From contig JAUWMY010000182.1 in assembly GCA_030612945.1 (NCBI GenBank), forward strand, positions 1 through 5,952: a stretch of 5,952 nt of DNA, read 5' to 3'. The notes beneath the pieces are model-generated. The model was not told the DNA's origin and did no database searches. It saw nothing but the letters and a program-made list of their open reading frames with translations. The DNA is from Desulfobacteraceae bacterium. GTDB lineage: Bacteria; Desulfobacterota; DSM-4660; Desulfatiglandales; Desulfatiglandaceae. Shown here one piece after another: positions 1 to 4,832 of the stretch. The first letter of the stretch is position 1, and each line of letters opens with the position of its first letter. A program made the position numbers and the translations under genes.

Positions 1-1
1 T

Positions 2-253
2 AAAACAGAGGAAGAAAAACTCATCCAAAAGAGGGAAGTCATTCAGGCGTTAAACCGGACCTCCGATGATAGGGATTTCTGGACCGAATTGATGAAAAAC
101 GGATCCGAGGCCTTGGAGGGGTACCAGTTGTCTCTCGAAGCAAAAGCAGCCATCGTATCGGGCGATTTGAAATGGATTAATGAAAATGTGGGAGAGCTGA
201 CCCAAAAGCAACTTATGTTCATTTATAAACGTCTGGAGCGGGAAGCCTGGTAA
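2..253 (+). CDS. C-terminal fragment of a LigA-like small protein (5' end outside window)
   Basis: An open frame enters from the left edge and ends at TAA 251-253, giving 83 visible residues; the start lies outside. The fragment is charged and probably helical. An N-terminal stretch (VIQALNRTSDDRDFW) leads into ALEGYQLSLEAKAAIVSGD and then a helix ending RLEREAW. The arrangement of a short helix, a residue run to Y-x-L-S-x-E-x-(K/R)-A-A-(I/L)-x-x-GD, then a C-terminal helix resembles the LigA (protocatechuate 4,5-dioxygenase alpha-subunit) superfamily, which also occurs as small stand-alone proteins of unknown role. No catalytic residues are expected in this subunit type. A terminator follows 32 nt after the stop, so this gene ends its transcription unit. 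The family call comes from pattern recall, not alignment; the coding call is firmer than the function. Confidence 0.6.
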   Translation, partial: KTEEEKLIQKREVIQALNRTSDDRDFWTELMKNGSEALEGYQLSLEAKAAIVSGDLKWINENVGELTQKQLMFIYKRLEREAW

Positions 254-285
254 TCCGGCTGGACATATTCTGAACGGATACTGTT

Positions 286-321
286 AAAAAACCGGTTTTT
301 TGGGTAAAGCCGGTTTTTTTT
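286..321 (+). terminator. Rho-independent terminator after the upstream gene
   Basis: A 10-bp perfect stem (AAAAAACCGG at 286-295 with CCGGTTTTTT at 310-319) closes a 14-nt loop and runs into T320-T321, so an eight-T tract follows the CCGG core. Only four of the pairs are G-C. The A-run on the 5' side means it could also work on the opposite strand. It lies 32 nt after the stop at 253. Confidence 0.75.
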
Positions 322-378
322 GTGAACGGCTAATCTATAAACCGTCTGAAGCATGCAAAACCCCTTCTCTGAAAATCC

Positions 379-427
379 CCTCCACCTTCCTTTTAGAAAA
401 AATGGAAGGACCTCCATGCCTTCCTTT
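379..427. repeat. Short direct repeat with an intervening complementary arm
   Basis: CCTCCA-CCTTCCTTT at 379-393 recurs at 411-427 as CCTCCA-TG-CCTTCCTTT, differing only by a TG insertion. Between the copies GGAAGG (404-409) is complementary to the CCTTCC in each one (385-390 and 419-424). GGAAGG can therefore pair with the left or the right copy but not both. The left hairpin is 6 bp, one T-T mismatch, then 3 bp, with a 5-nt loop. Function is not known. Confidence 0.45.
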
Positions 428-595
428 GATAAATGAGGATCAATGGATTTTAAATGGAGTTGAGAGAGAAAAGCCATATATTTTCACCCTGAAATATCCG
501 AGAAGGGGGTTTTGATAATACTTTATCTATTAATTCTGATGAAGGTGCCTTTTATTTATCAGGCGAGTAATGTAAAGAAAGAATTTGATAAGCTA

Positions 596-624
596 TTGAC
601 AGGCATGTGTTTATTAGTTAGAAA
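596..624 (+). promoter_or_regulatory. Candidate sigma70 promoter for the two-component genes
   Basis: A perfect TTGACA (596-601) is followed by a 17-bp spacer and TAGAAA (619-624), which matches four of six positions of TATAAT. Transcription would begin near 631, about 70 nt before the kinase start at 702. The surrounding DNA is AT-rich. It is the best -35/-10 pair seen between 322 and 701. Confidence 0.45.
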
Positions 625-684
625 TAAAAGGTTTTTGTGCTTTTTCAAGTGTCAGCAGCATTATTTGATTAATGAGAATTTTTA

Positions 685-701
685 AAAGGAACTAATGTTC
701 C
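685..701 (+). promoter_or_regulatory. Kinase ribosome binding site within a small hairpin
   Basis: AAAGGA (685-690) is the Shine-Dalgarno candidate, 11 nt before ATG 702. GGAAC (689-693) and GTTCC (697-701) are perfect inverted arms around a TAAT loop, so the end of the Shine-Dalgarno can be paired right up to the start codon. A TAA at 693-695, in frame with the kinase, rules out an upstream start. Confidence 0.45.
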
Positions 702-1940
702 ATGACTTCCTCAACAAAATTTGAAGGCTTTTTTCACGTTTTTAGAGATATCATCCGAGCGATGCATTCCGTCACCGATCTCCAGGAAGTGATAGATGTC
801 GTGGTAACCAGATCCGCTGGAGTTCTGAACGCCAAAGGTGCCCTGATTAGAATTCTTAACAGAGAAACCAACCTGTTCGAGGTGCGTGCAGCCTTTGGAT
901 TAGGCGAGCGGTATCTCTCCAAGGGCCCTGTTACGACCGAAAAACTGCTGGCTGCCCCATCCGAACTGAACAAAGTCCATATCATCACGGACCTCTGGCA
1001 CGACCCCAGGGTTGAATATCCTCAGGAAAAGTGGGATGAAGGCATCCGCATGATGGTTGATGTATCACTTGCTATCGATGAACACATGGTGGGGCTGATC
1101 CGGATATATCTTACCGAGCAACGTGAATTTTCTGATGACGAACTGGATTTTATCAAAACGGTTGCCATGCAGTGCGCCTGTGTTATCGAACGGGTCAAAC
1201 ACATGGAAAATCAGGAATCCCATTTCACTCATCTGGCGACCCAGGTGGACAAATTGTCGTCGCTGGGTCGAATGGCTGCCGGAATTGCCCATGAGATCAA
1301 CAATCCTTTGGCCGGCATCCTGCTTTACAGCTCCAATCTGAGCAAAAAGGTGCCATCGGGAGGTGCCCTTGAAGAAGGCCTAAAGATTATCATTAAGGAA
1401 ACTCAACGGTGCAAGACTATCATCCAGGGCTTACTTGAATTCGCACGCGACAAAAAACCTCAAAAGGCCATGACCAATATCAACGATATTATGGAATCTG
1501 CCCTGGGGATTCTATATAATGAGTTCCATCTACAGCATGTTCGCATCGAAAAAAACCTATCCAAAGATATAGAAAAACTATTTTTAGACGAAAATCAAAT
1601 CGAACAGGTCTTTATTAATCTCCTGCTCAATGCGTTGCATGCTGTTGATGATAGCGGCCTGATCACTGTACAAAGTGCTATGGATGCGGAGCAAAATAGT
1701 ATCCATGTCGAGGTTGCCGACAACGGCTGCGGAATTGCCGCAGGTGATATCAAAAAAATTTTTGAACCTTTTTTTTCCACAAAGGCAAACGGAACGGGGC
1801 TCGGGCTGGCGGTCAGCTATGGCATTATTAAAAATCATCAGGGAGACCTCAGGGTCTTCAGTGAACCGGGTCAGGGCACGCGCTTCGTAATTAAATTACC
1901 GGCCCTGGTTGAAAATTCCATCGGCAAGGAGAGCCCATGA
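702..1940 (+). CDS. Cytoplasmic GAF-domain sensor histidine kinase (NtrB-like core)
   Basis: A 412-residue protein with no transmembrane segment or signal peptide, so it should sense a cytoplasmic cue or small ligand. Residues about 12-165 form a GAF domain. A short coiled linker leads to the HisKA helix, whose H-box GRMAAGIAHEINNP puts the phosphoacceptor at His197. The HATPase_c domain (about 290-402) has an N-box around N306/N310 in FINLLLNALHAV, a G1 box D340-N-G-C-G344, an F-box FEPFF (354-358) and a G2 box G364-T-G-L-G368. All catalytic boxes are intact. The INNP-type H-box and FEPFFSTK resemble the NtrB/HPK4 group. The stop overlaps the next start by four bases (ATGA 1937-1940), so the receiver downstream is its likely partner by translational coupling. 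Start ATG 702 follows an in-frame TAA at 693. The signal and target are unknown. Confidence 0.93.
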   Translation: MTSSTKFEGFFHVFRDIIRAMHSVTDLQEVIDVVVTRSAGVLNAKGALIRILNRETNLFEVRAAFGLGERYLSKGPVTTEKLLAAPSELNKVHIITDLWHDPRVEYPQEKWDEGIRMMVDVSLAIDEHMVGLIRIYLTEQREFSDDELDFIKTVAMQCACVIERVKHMENQESHFTHLATQVDKLSSLGRMAAGIAHEINNPLAGILLYSSNLSKKVPSGGALEEGLKIIIKETQRCKTIIQGLLEFARDKKPQKAMTNINDIMESALGILYNEFHLQHVRIEKNLSKDIEKLFLDENQIEQVFINLLLNALHAVDDSGLITVQSAMDAEQNSIHVEVADNGCGIAAGDIKKIFEPFFSTKANGTGLGLAVSYGIIKNHQGDLRVFSEPGQGTRFVIKLPALVENSIGKESP

Positions 1941-2305
1941 AATCTCTTAAAGTCCTGGTTATTGACGATGAGAGCGTTATCTGTAATGCCTGCCATCTGG
2001 TTCTATCGGAAAATGGCCATACTGTTGATAGTTGCATGACCGGCAAAACCGGATTACTTGCCATCGAACAGGGCGCATATGACGTTATCCTGCTGGATAT
2101 GAAACTGCCCGATGTAGACGGCATGGAGATCCTGATGACTGTAAGAGAGAAAAAACCAGCGCCGTTTATGATTGTCATGACGGGGTATTCCACCATGTCG
2201 AATGCAGTTGAAGCCATGAAACTTGGGGCGGCCGACTATTTAGCCAAACCGTTTACAGATGATGCCCTGATAGAAGCTGTTGAGAAGGCTTGTACCGATC
2301 AGTGA
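1937..2305 (+). CDS. Stand-alone receiver-domain response regulator
   Basis: A 122-residue protein that is only a CheY-like receiver domain. The acidic pocket is D10/D11 (VLVIDDE), the phosphoacceptor is D54 (DVILLDMKLPDVDG), and the switch residues are T82 (VMTGYS) and K104 (YLAKPF). The length ends at the last receiver helix (EAVEKAC), so no DNA-binding, AAA+ or enzymatic output domain is attached. The helix 4 region (AVEAMKLGAADYLAKPF) resembles NtrC/FixJ-type receivers. The start overlaps the kinase stop (ATGA), implying translational coupling and phosphotransfer from His197 of the kinase. With no output domain it must act by protein contact or as an intermediate in a phosphorelay. Whether an effector is encoded elsewhere cannot be seen here. 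Confidence 0.93.
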   Translation: MKSLKVLVIDDESVICNACHLVLSENGHTVDSCMTGKTGLLAIEQGAYDVILLDMKLPDVDGMEILMTVREKKPAPFMIVMTGYSTMSNAVEAMKLGAADYLAKPFTDDALIEAVEKACTDQ

Positions 2306-2456
2306 CTGCCATAAGAAAAATTGGGGGGAACGCCCATTTAGGGGCTACACGTGTAAAATATAAGAAACTACATCAGGTTTAAAGTTCCGGGTTCACGGTT
2401 CAACGGTTGTTTGCTGAACAATGGACTGTTACACGTGGGCTGAACCCCTCGTATCT

Positions 2457-2483
2457 GACTCCGCAACGCTGGAGTCTCTTTTT
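2457..2483 (+). terminator. Terminator-like hairpin downstream of the two-component genes
   Basis: GACTCC (2457-2462) pairs perfectly with GGAGTC (2471-2476). The stem can continue with GC (2463-2464) and GC (2468-2469) if T2470 bulges, leaving an AAC loop. It is followed by TCTTTTT (2477-2483). It is the first good terminator-like structure after the receiver stop at 2305, although 150 nt away and inside the inverted repeat. Confidence 0.5.
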
Positions 2484-2491
2484 CGATCAAA

Positions 2492-2511
2492 CTGGCCGCT
2501 TCGGCGGTCAG
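2492..2511 (+). other. 8-bp hairpin with a UUCG tetraloop
   Basis: CTGGCCGC (2492-2499) pairs with GCGGTCAG (2504-2511), with a single G-T wobble, around the loop TTCG. In RNA from the + strand this is a C(UUCG)G tetraloop, an exceptionally stable cap. There is no T-tract behind it, so it is not a terminator by itself. It sits between the inverted arms of the heptad repeat. Confidence 0.5.
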
Positions 2512-2587
2512 AGGCGGCGCTGAACGTTGAACCCTGAACCTGTAAGCGGTTACAAATATATAAGCTTTTTTCCTGGCGCTAATCAAG

Positions 2588-2665
2588 ATTAAATTGCAGC
2601 AATTCTAATTATGGTTTTCATCTGGCAGGGCCTAAAGGTAATAATGAGAATTGCTGATTAAATTG
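2588..2665. mobile_element. 60-bp MITE-like element flanked by 9-bp direct repeats
   Basis: The terminal inverted repeats are CAGCAATTCTAATTAT (2597-2612) and ATAATGAGAATTGCTG (2641-2656), complementary at 15 of 16 positions, with 28 nt between them. ATTAAATTG occurs directly before the left end (2588-2596) and directly after the right end (2657-2665), exactly abutting the inverted repeats, as a target-site duplication would. There is no coding capacity, so any transposase would act in trans. A 9-bp duplication is produced by several insertion-sequence families, so the parent family is not identified. The element ends 34 nt before the cupin start and could supply or disturb its promoter. A dyad operator is the main alternative. 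Confidence 0.6.
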
Positions 2666-2690
2666 GATTTTAGAATAAGGAGAGTCAAAC

Positions 2691-3032
2691 ATGATTGTAA
2701 GAAATGTTAACGACAAGGAAGTCCTGGACACTACCTACCTTGCGCATGGCGGGGCCATTGCACAGATGATATTGGACCGTCGAACCCTGAAAGAGATCGG
2801 CTTCCTGGCCATTGCCAGGCTGGCACCTGGCAAAGAAATCGAAGCACATGTTGATCCTATGGAAGAGATTTACTTTGTCCTGAGCGGCTCGGGGGAAATG
2901 CGTGTGGATGAGGAAGTCAGGCAGGTGGGACCAGGGGATACCACATGGATTCCTGTTGGTTCTGCCCACTCACTTTTGAATAGTGGGCAAGAAGACTGCG
3001 TAATCTTAGTCATTGCATCCCCTGCCTGGTAA
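2691..3032 (+). CDS. Small single-domain cupin protein
   Basis: A 113-residue protein made of one beta-barrel cupin domain. Motif 1 is PGKEIEAHVDPMEEIYFVLSG (46-66), with H53 and E59 as candidate metal ligands; the usual second His of the HxH pair is Asp55. Motif 2 is G80-P-G-D through P88-V-G-S-A-H93 to N97, with H93 as a further ligand. An AHGG motif (18-21) near the N-terminus is shared with related small cupins. Start ATG 2691 follows AAGGAG (2677-2682), and an in-frame TAA at 2676-2678 excludes an earlier start. The next gene begins 9 nt after its stop, with its ribosome binding site touching the stop codon, so the two are probably cotranscribed. The ligand or reaction cannot be told; small cupins include metal-dependent isomerases, dioxygenases and sugar-binding proteins. 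Confidence 0.88.
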   Translation: MIVRNVNDKEVLDTTYLAHGGAIAQMILDRRTLKEIGFLAIARLAPGKEIEAHVDPMEEIYFVLSGSGEMRVDEEVRQVGPGDTTWIPVGSAHSLLNSGQEDCVILVIASPAW

Positions 3033-3041
3033 GGAGCCCCA

Positions 3042-3992
3042 TTGAATATCATGATTTTACGACCCGGGGCCTTTGGTGACACCCTCATGCTTTTACCCTC
3101 GCTGGTTAATATCTCAGGGCAGTTGACCATCACCCTTGTGGCCCGGCAGCCCGGGTTGCATTTTATCCAGGATTTTGTGAATCGATCAATGGATCTTGAT
3201 GGCGCCGGTTGGCACAGGCTCTTTTTAGAAAGCCCGGCAAAAGAGGGGTTGCCGGTCTCTCAGGCAGACTTTGTGGTGGCATTTTTGAATGATGAAGGCG
3301 GAGCGATCCGTCGTAATTTGAACGCATATTTTCCCAACACTCCGATTCATCTTTTCCCTTCCTTCCCTGCAAAAGGAGAAAAAATCCATGTTGCCCGTTA
3401 CATTTCAAACTGTCTCAAGACAGCGGGCCTTCCGATTGATCCCCGGGCAGCCTTTGAAAATGCCGTTATTCACCCTCTCATGAGCATGGAACGCCCATTG
3501 CAATCCAGCGACACGGCGGTAGTCCATCCGGGTTCAGGGGGCCCCAAGAAGAATCAGCCACCTGATTTTTGGCTCAAGGTCCTGAGCAGGTTTGTGAGAG
3601 AGCCTTCCTTTCAAAAAGTGGCCACAACGCTCTTGCTCGGTCCGGCAGAAACATCTCTTCATTCCTTTTTTAGAAAGAATCTGAAGTCCACCAAATGGGA
3701 AATTTGCTTTTGTCCTAATCATGAGGCACTCACCGGGCTTTTGGGAAAGGCATGTCTTTACCTGGGCCACGACAGTGGCATTACACATTTAGCTGCTATG
3801 TTTGGAATCCCCACCGTTGCCCTGTTTACAGAAAGCAATTCAGTCCAATGGCATCCTTTGGGTCCGGCTGTACAGGTTGTTCAGAAAAAAGGGTCCGGAA
3901 TCGGACTTATCAAAGAGGTCCTGAAAGCAGCGATAGACCTGGATTGCAGATATTTTACTTCCCCGAATTTATTGAGGCCTTACTTTTCGTGA
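3042..3992 (+). CDS. Glycosyltransferase family 9 (heptosyltransferase-like)
   Basis: A 316-residue GT-B fold enzyme expected to move a sugar, typically ADP-heptose, onto lipopolysaccharide core or another envelope glycan at the cytoplasmic face of the inner membrane. The N-terminal ILRPGAFGDTLMLLPSL (5-21) is the GT9 acceptor-side motif and D13 matches the catalytic Asp of WaaC. The second domain begins at VVHPGSGGPKKNQP (160-173), contributes LLGPAE (198-203), and has the nucleotide-sugar motif GHDSGITHLAAMFGIPTVALF (242-262). The start is TTG 3042, chosen because AAGGAG (3031-3036) is 5 nt away; the alternative ATG 3051 would be 14 nt away and would trim the first strand. It lies directly behind the cupin gene and is followed by an apparent new promoter. 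The exact donor and acceptor are not determined. Confidence 0.9.
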   Translation: MNIMILRPGAFGDTLMLLPSLVNISGQLTITLVARQPGLHFIQDFVNRSMDLDGAGWHRLFLESPAKEGLPVSQADFVVAFLNDEGGAIRRNLNAYFPNTPIHLFPSFPAKGEKIHVARYISNCLKTAGLPIDPRAAFENAVIHPLMSMERPLQSSDTAVVHPGSGGPKKNQPPDFWLKVLSRFVREPSFQKVATTLLLGPAETSLHSFFRKNLKSTKWEICFCPNHEALTGLLGKACLYLGHDSGITHLAAMFGIPTVALFTESNSVQWHPLGPAVQVVQKKGSGIGLIKEVLKAAIDLDCRYFTSPNLLRPYFS

Positions 3993-3998
3993 TGTCTG

Positions 3999-4007
3999 TG
4001 TTATAAT
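3999..4007 (+). promoter_or_regulatory. Extended -10 promoter for the DUF1573 gene
   Basis: TGTTATAAT (3999-4007) contains a perfect TATAAT preceded by TG one base upstream, the extended -10 form. The -35 region at 17-bp spacing (CTTACT, 3979-3984) is weak, which is tolerated by extended -10 promoters. Initiation would be near 4014, about 30 nt before ATG 4043 and after the glycosyltransferase stop at 3992. Confidence 0.55.
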
Positions 4008-4042
4008 GTAATAGAAGAAAAATGAACGCGGAGGATGGAAGC

Positions 4043-4771
4043 ATGATAACGTATTTGAAGATGGCATTGCTATTACTTTTACTTTCTACTTTTTTGGGCC
4101 ATACCGTGCTGGCACAAGAGAACCGGGGCCCAAGAATTGTCGTAAAGGAGCAGGTCTTTGATTTTAAGGAGATAAAGGAAGGAAGTGTAGTTCAGCATAC
4201 TTTTAAGGTGCTTAATGAGGGTGATCAAACCCTTGAGATAAAAAGCGTTAGACCTGGCTGAGGTTGTGCGGTGCCCGATTTTGACAAGGCCATTCCCCCG
4301 GGTGGGGAAGGAAAAATCAGGCTTACGGTCCGGACAACCGGTTATCAGGGAAACATTCATAAGAGTGCCAGGGTTTACACGAACGACCCGGCTAAGAGTA
4401 TAATCAGATTGAGTGTAAAAGGCTTTGTCAAGGTTCCCATCCTTGTGTCTCCGCCTCGAGTTCGCTTATATGGGAAAGAAGGCCAATCTCTTACCAGAAT
4501 TATTGAAGTACGGTCCGAATTAGATAAACCCCTGATACTGACACCAGGACACTTTAATCTCACTGAAAAAGTAACATACAGCATAGAGGAAATTGAAAAG
4601 GGCAAGAGGTTCCAGATTCGGTTCTCAACTACCAATAGTTCTCCTCAGTCTTTTCGTGGATTCTTGAAGCTGAATACCAATTACCCTGAAAAACCTGAGG
4701 TAACCATTTGGATCAAAGGCCGGATTCAAAAGAAACCCGAAGTTCAGAGAAAGCCCGAGGCAAAAACCTGA
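4043..4771 (+). CDS. Putative exported selenoprotein, DUF1573 family (in-frame TGA = Sec73)
   Basis: The frame is 242 residues long if TGA 4259-4261 is read as selenocysteine. Residues 1-24 are a signal peptide: short N-region, leucine-rich core (L9-L14), V22-L-A24 cleavage site. The DUF1573 domain follows: VFDFKEIKEG, HTFKVLNEGDQTLEI, VRPG-U73-G-C75-AV, IPPGGEGKIRLTV, TNDP, LSVKG. In the family this motif is usually CGC, so Sec replaces the first Cys. C75 is the only cysteine. A second Ig-like region (about 130-230) and a charged Pro/Lys/Glu tail complete the protein. GGAGGA (4030-4035) selects ATG 4043 over the in-frame ATG 4022. TGA also ends this gene (4769-4771), so the code is standard. 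A hairpin resembling SECIS starts 12 nt after the TGA. The likely site is the periplasm, with a redox or metal role for the Sec-Gly-Cys. Alternatives are a nonsense mutation or sequence error, in which case the product would be a 72-residue stub. Confidence 0.82.
4274..4321 (+). promoter_or_regulatory. Candidate bacterial SECIS hairpin downstream of the in-frame TGA
   Basis: The upper stem is CC-a-TTCCCC (4290-4298) pairing with GGGGAAGG (4304-4311): eight pairs, one bulged A, apical loop CGGGT (4299-4303). The lower stem GATTTT (4277-4282) pairs with AAAATC (4313-4318), and CC 4274-4275 can pair with GG 4320-4321 across a C-A mismatch. An asymmetric internal loop (GACAAGG against A4312) separates the stems. 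The fold begins 12 nt after the TGA, and its loop begins 37 nt after it, near the long end of the bacterial range I recall. A G in the second loop position also fits. It lies inside coding sequence, as bacterial SECIS elements do, and would recruit SelB. It was found by eye, not by folding software. Confidence 0.55.
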
Positions 4772-4832
4772 GCCTCGTAAATTACCTGTATACTCACCAA
4801 GTTATAGGAATTTCAAGACGTTGAATTAGAAA

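Larger units (their letters stand above)
322..701. other. Non-coding leader between the terminator and the kinase gene
   Basis: About 380 bases without a convincing gene. The only sizeable + frame (300-515) begins inside the terminator, has no ribosome binding site and no recognisable composition. The region contains a pair of direct repeats with a complementary segment between them (379-427), AT-rich sequence from about 520 onward, a possible promoter (596-624), and a small hairpin over the kinase ribosome binding site. No tRNA-like or known riboswitch-like fold was recognised by eye. Confidence 0.5.
2384..2539. repeat. Inverted repeat with arms of degenerate GTTCNNN heptads
   Basis: The left arm has three consecutive 7-nt units GTTCCGG, GTTCACG, GTTCAAC (2384-2404). 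The right arm, read on the minus strand, has GTTCAGG, GTTCAAC, GTTCAGC (2539 back to 2519). Between arms, 2390-2405 and the reverse complement of 2525-2540 match at 15 of 16 positions. Two further GCTGAAC words (2413-2419, 2439-2445) lie inside. The roughly 110-nt interior carries both hairpins listed separately. It could be a palindromic intergenic repeat family or a non-autonomous element; no transposase or clear target duplication was found. Confidence 0.55.
2306..2690. other. Repeat-rich intergenic region
   Basis: A 385-base stretch with no convincing gene on either strand; a 72-codon minus-strand frame (2368-2586) is built from repeat sequence and has no ribosome binding site. The region holds a perfect 9-bp inverted pair CACGTGTAA (2348-2356) and TTACACGTG (2429-2437), inverted heptad arrays (2384-2539), a terminator-like hairpin (2457-2483), a UUCG-capped hairpin (2492-2511), and a 60-bp MITE-like element (2597-2656). 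Confidence 0.6.

Noticed and set aside
300..515. 71-codon + strand frame between the terminator and the kinase
   Set aside because: It begins inside the terminator loop, lacks a Shine-Dalgarno, and its product has no recognisable composition or motif; it overlaps the direct-repeat region.
2368..2586. 72-codon minus-strand frame in the intergenic region
   Set aside because: It is translated from the inverted heptad repeats and hairpins, with no ribosome binding site or protein-like pattern.
2651..2676. TTGCTG ... TAGAAT as a promoter for the cupin gene
   Set aside because: TAGAAT is a good -10 but the spacer is only 14 bp and no proper -35 lies at 16-18 bp; not convincing.
4259..4261. TGA read as Trp (alternative genetic code) or the gene as a plain pseudogene
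   Set aside because: TGA ends this gene and at least four others here (kinase, receiver, GT9, rnhA), so it is a normal stop. No other stop or frameshift is found in the gene, which argues against decay, though sequence error cannot be excluded without reads.
4271..4771. The part after the TGA as a separate gene starting at GTG 4271
   Set aside because: There is no ribosome binding site, and such a start would cut the DUF1573 domain just after its conserved CGC motif. The sequence before and after the TGA forms one continuous family pattern in the same frame.
4756..4777. Perfect inverted repeat CGAGGC/GCCTCG spanning the DUF1573 stop codon, considered as a terminator
   Set aside because: The 6-bp stem has a 10-nt loop and no T-tract after it (TAAATTACC), so it is not supported as rho-independent; chance or coding constraint is as likely.
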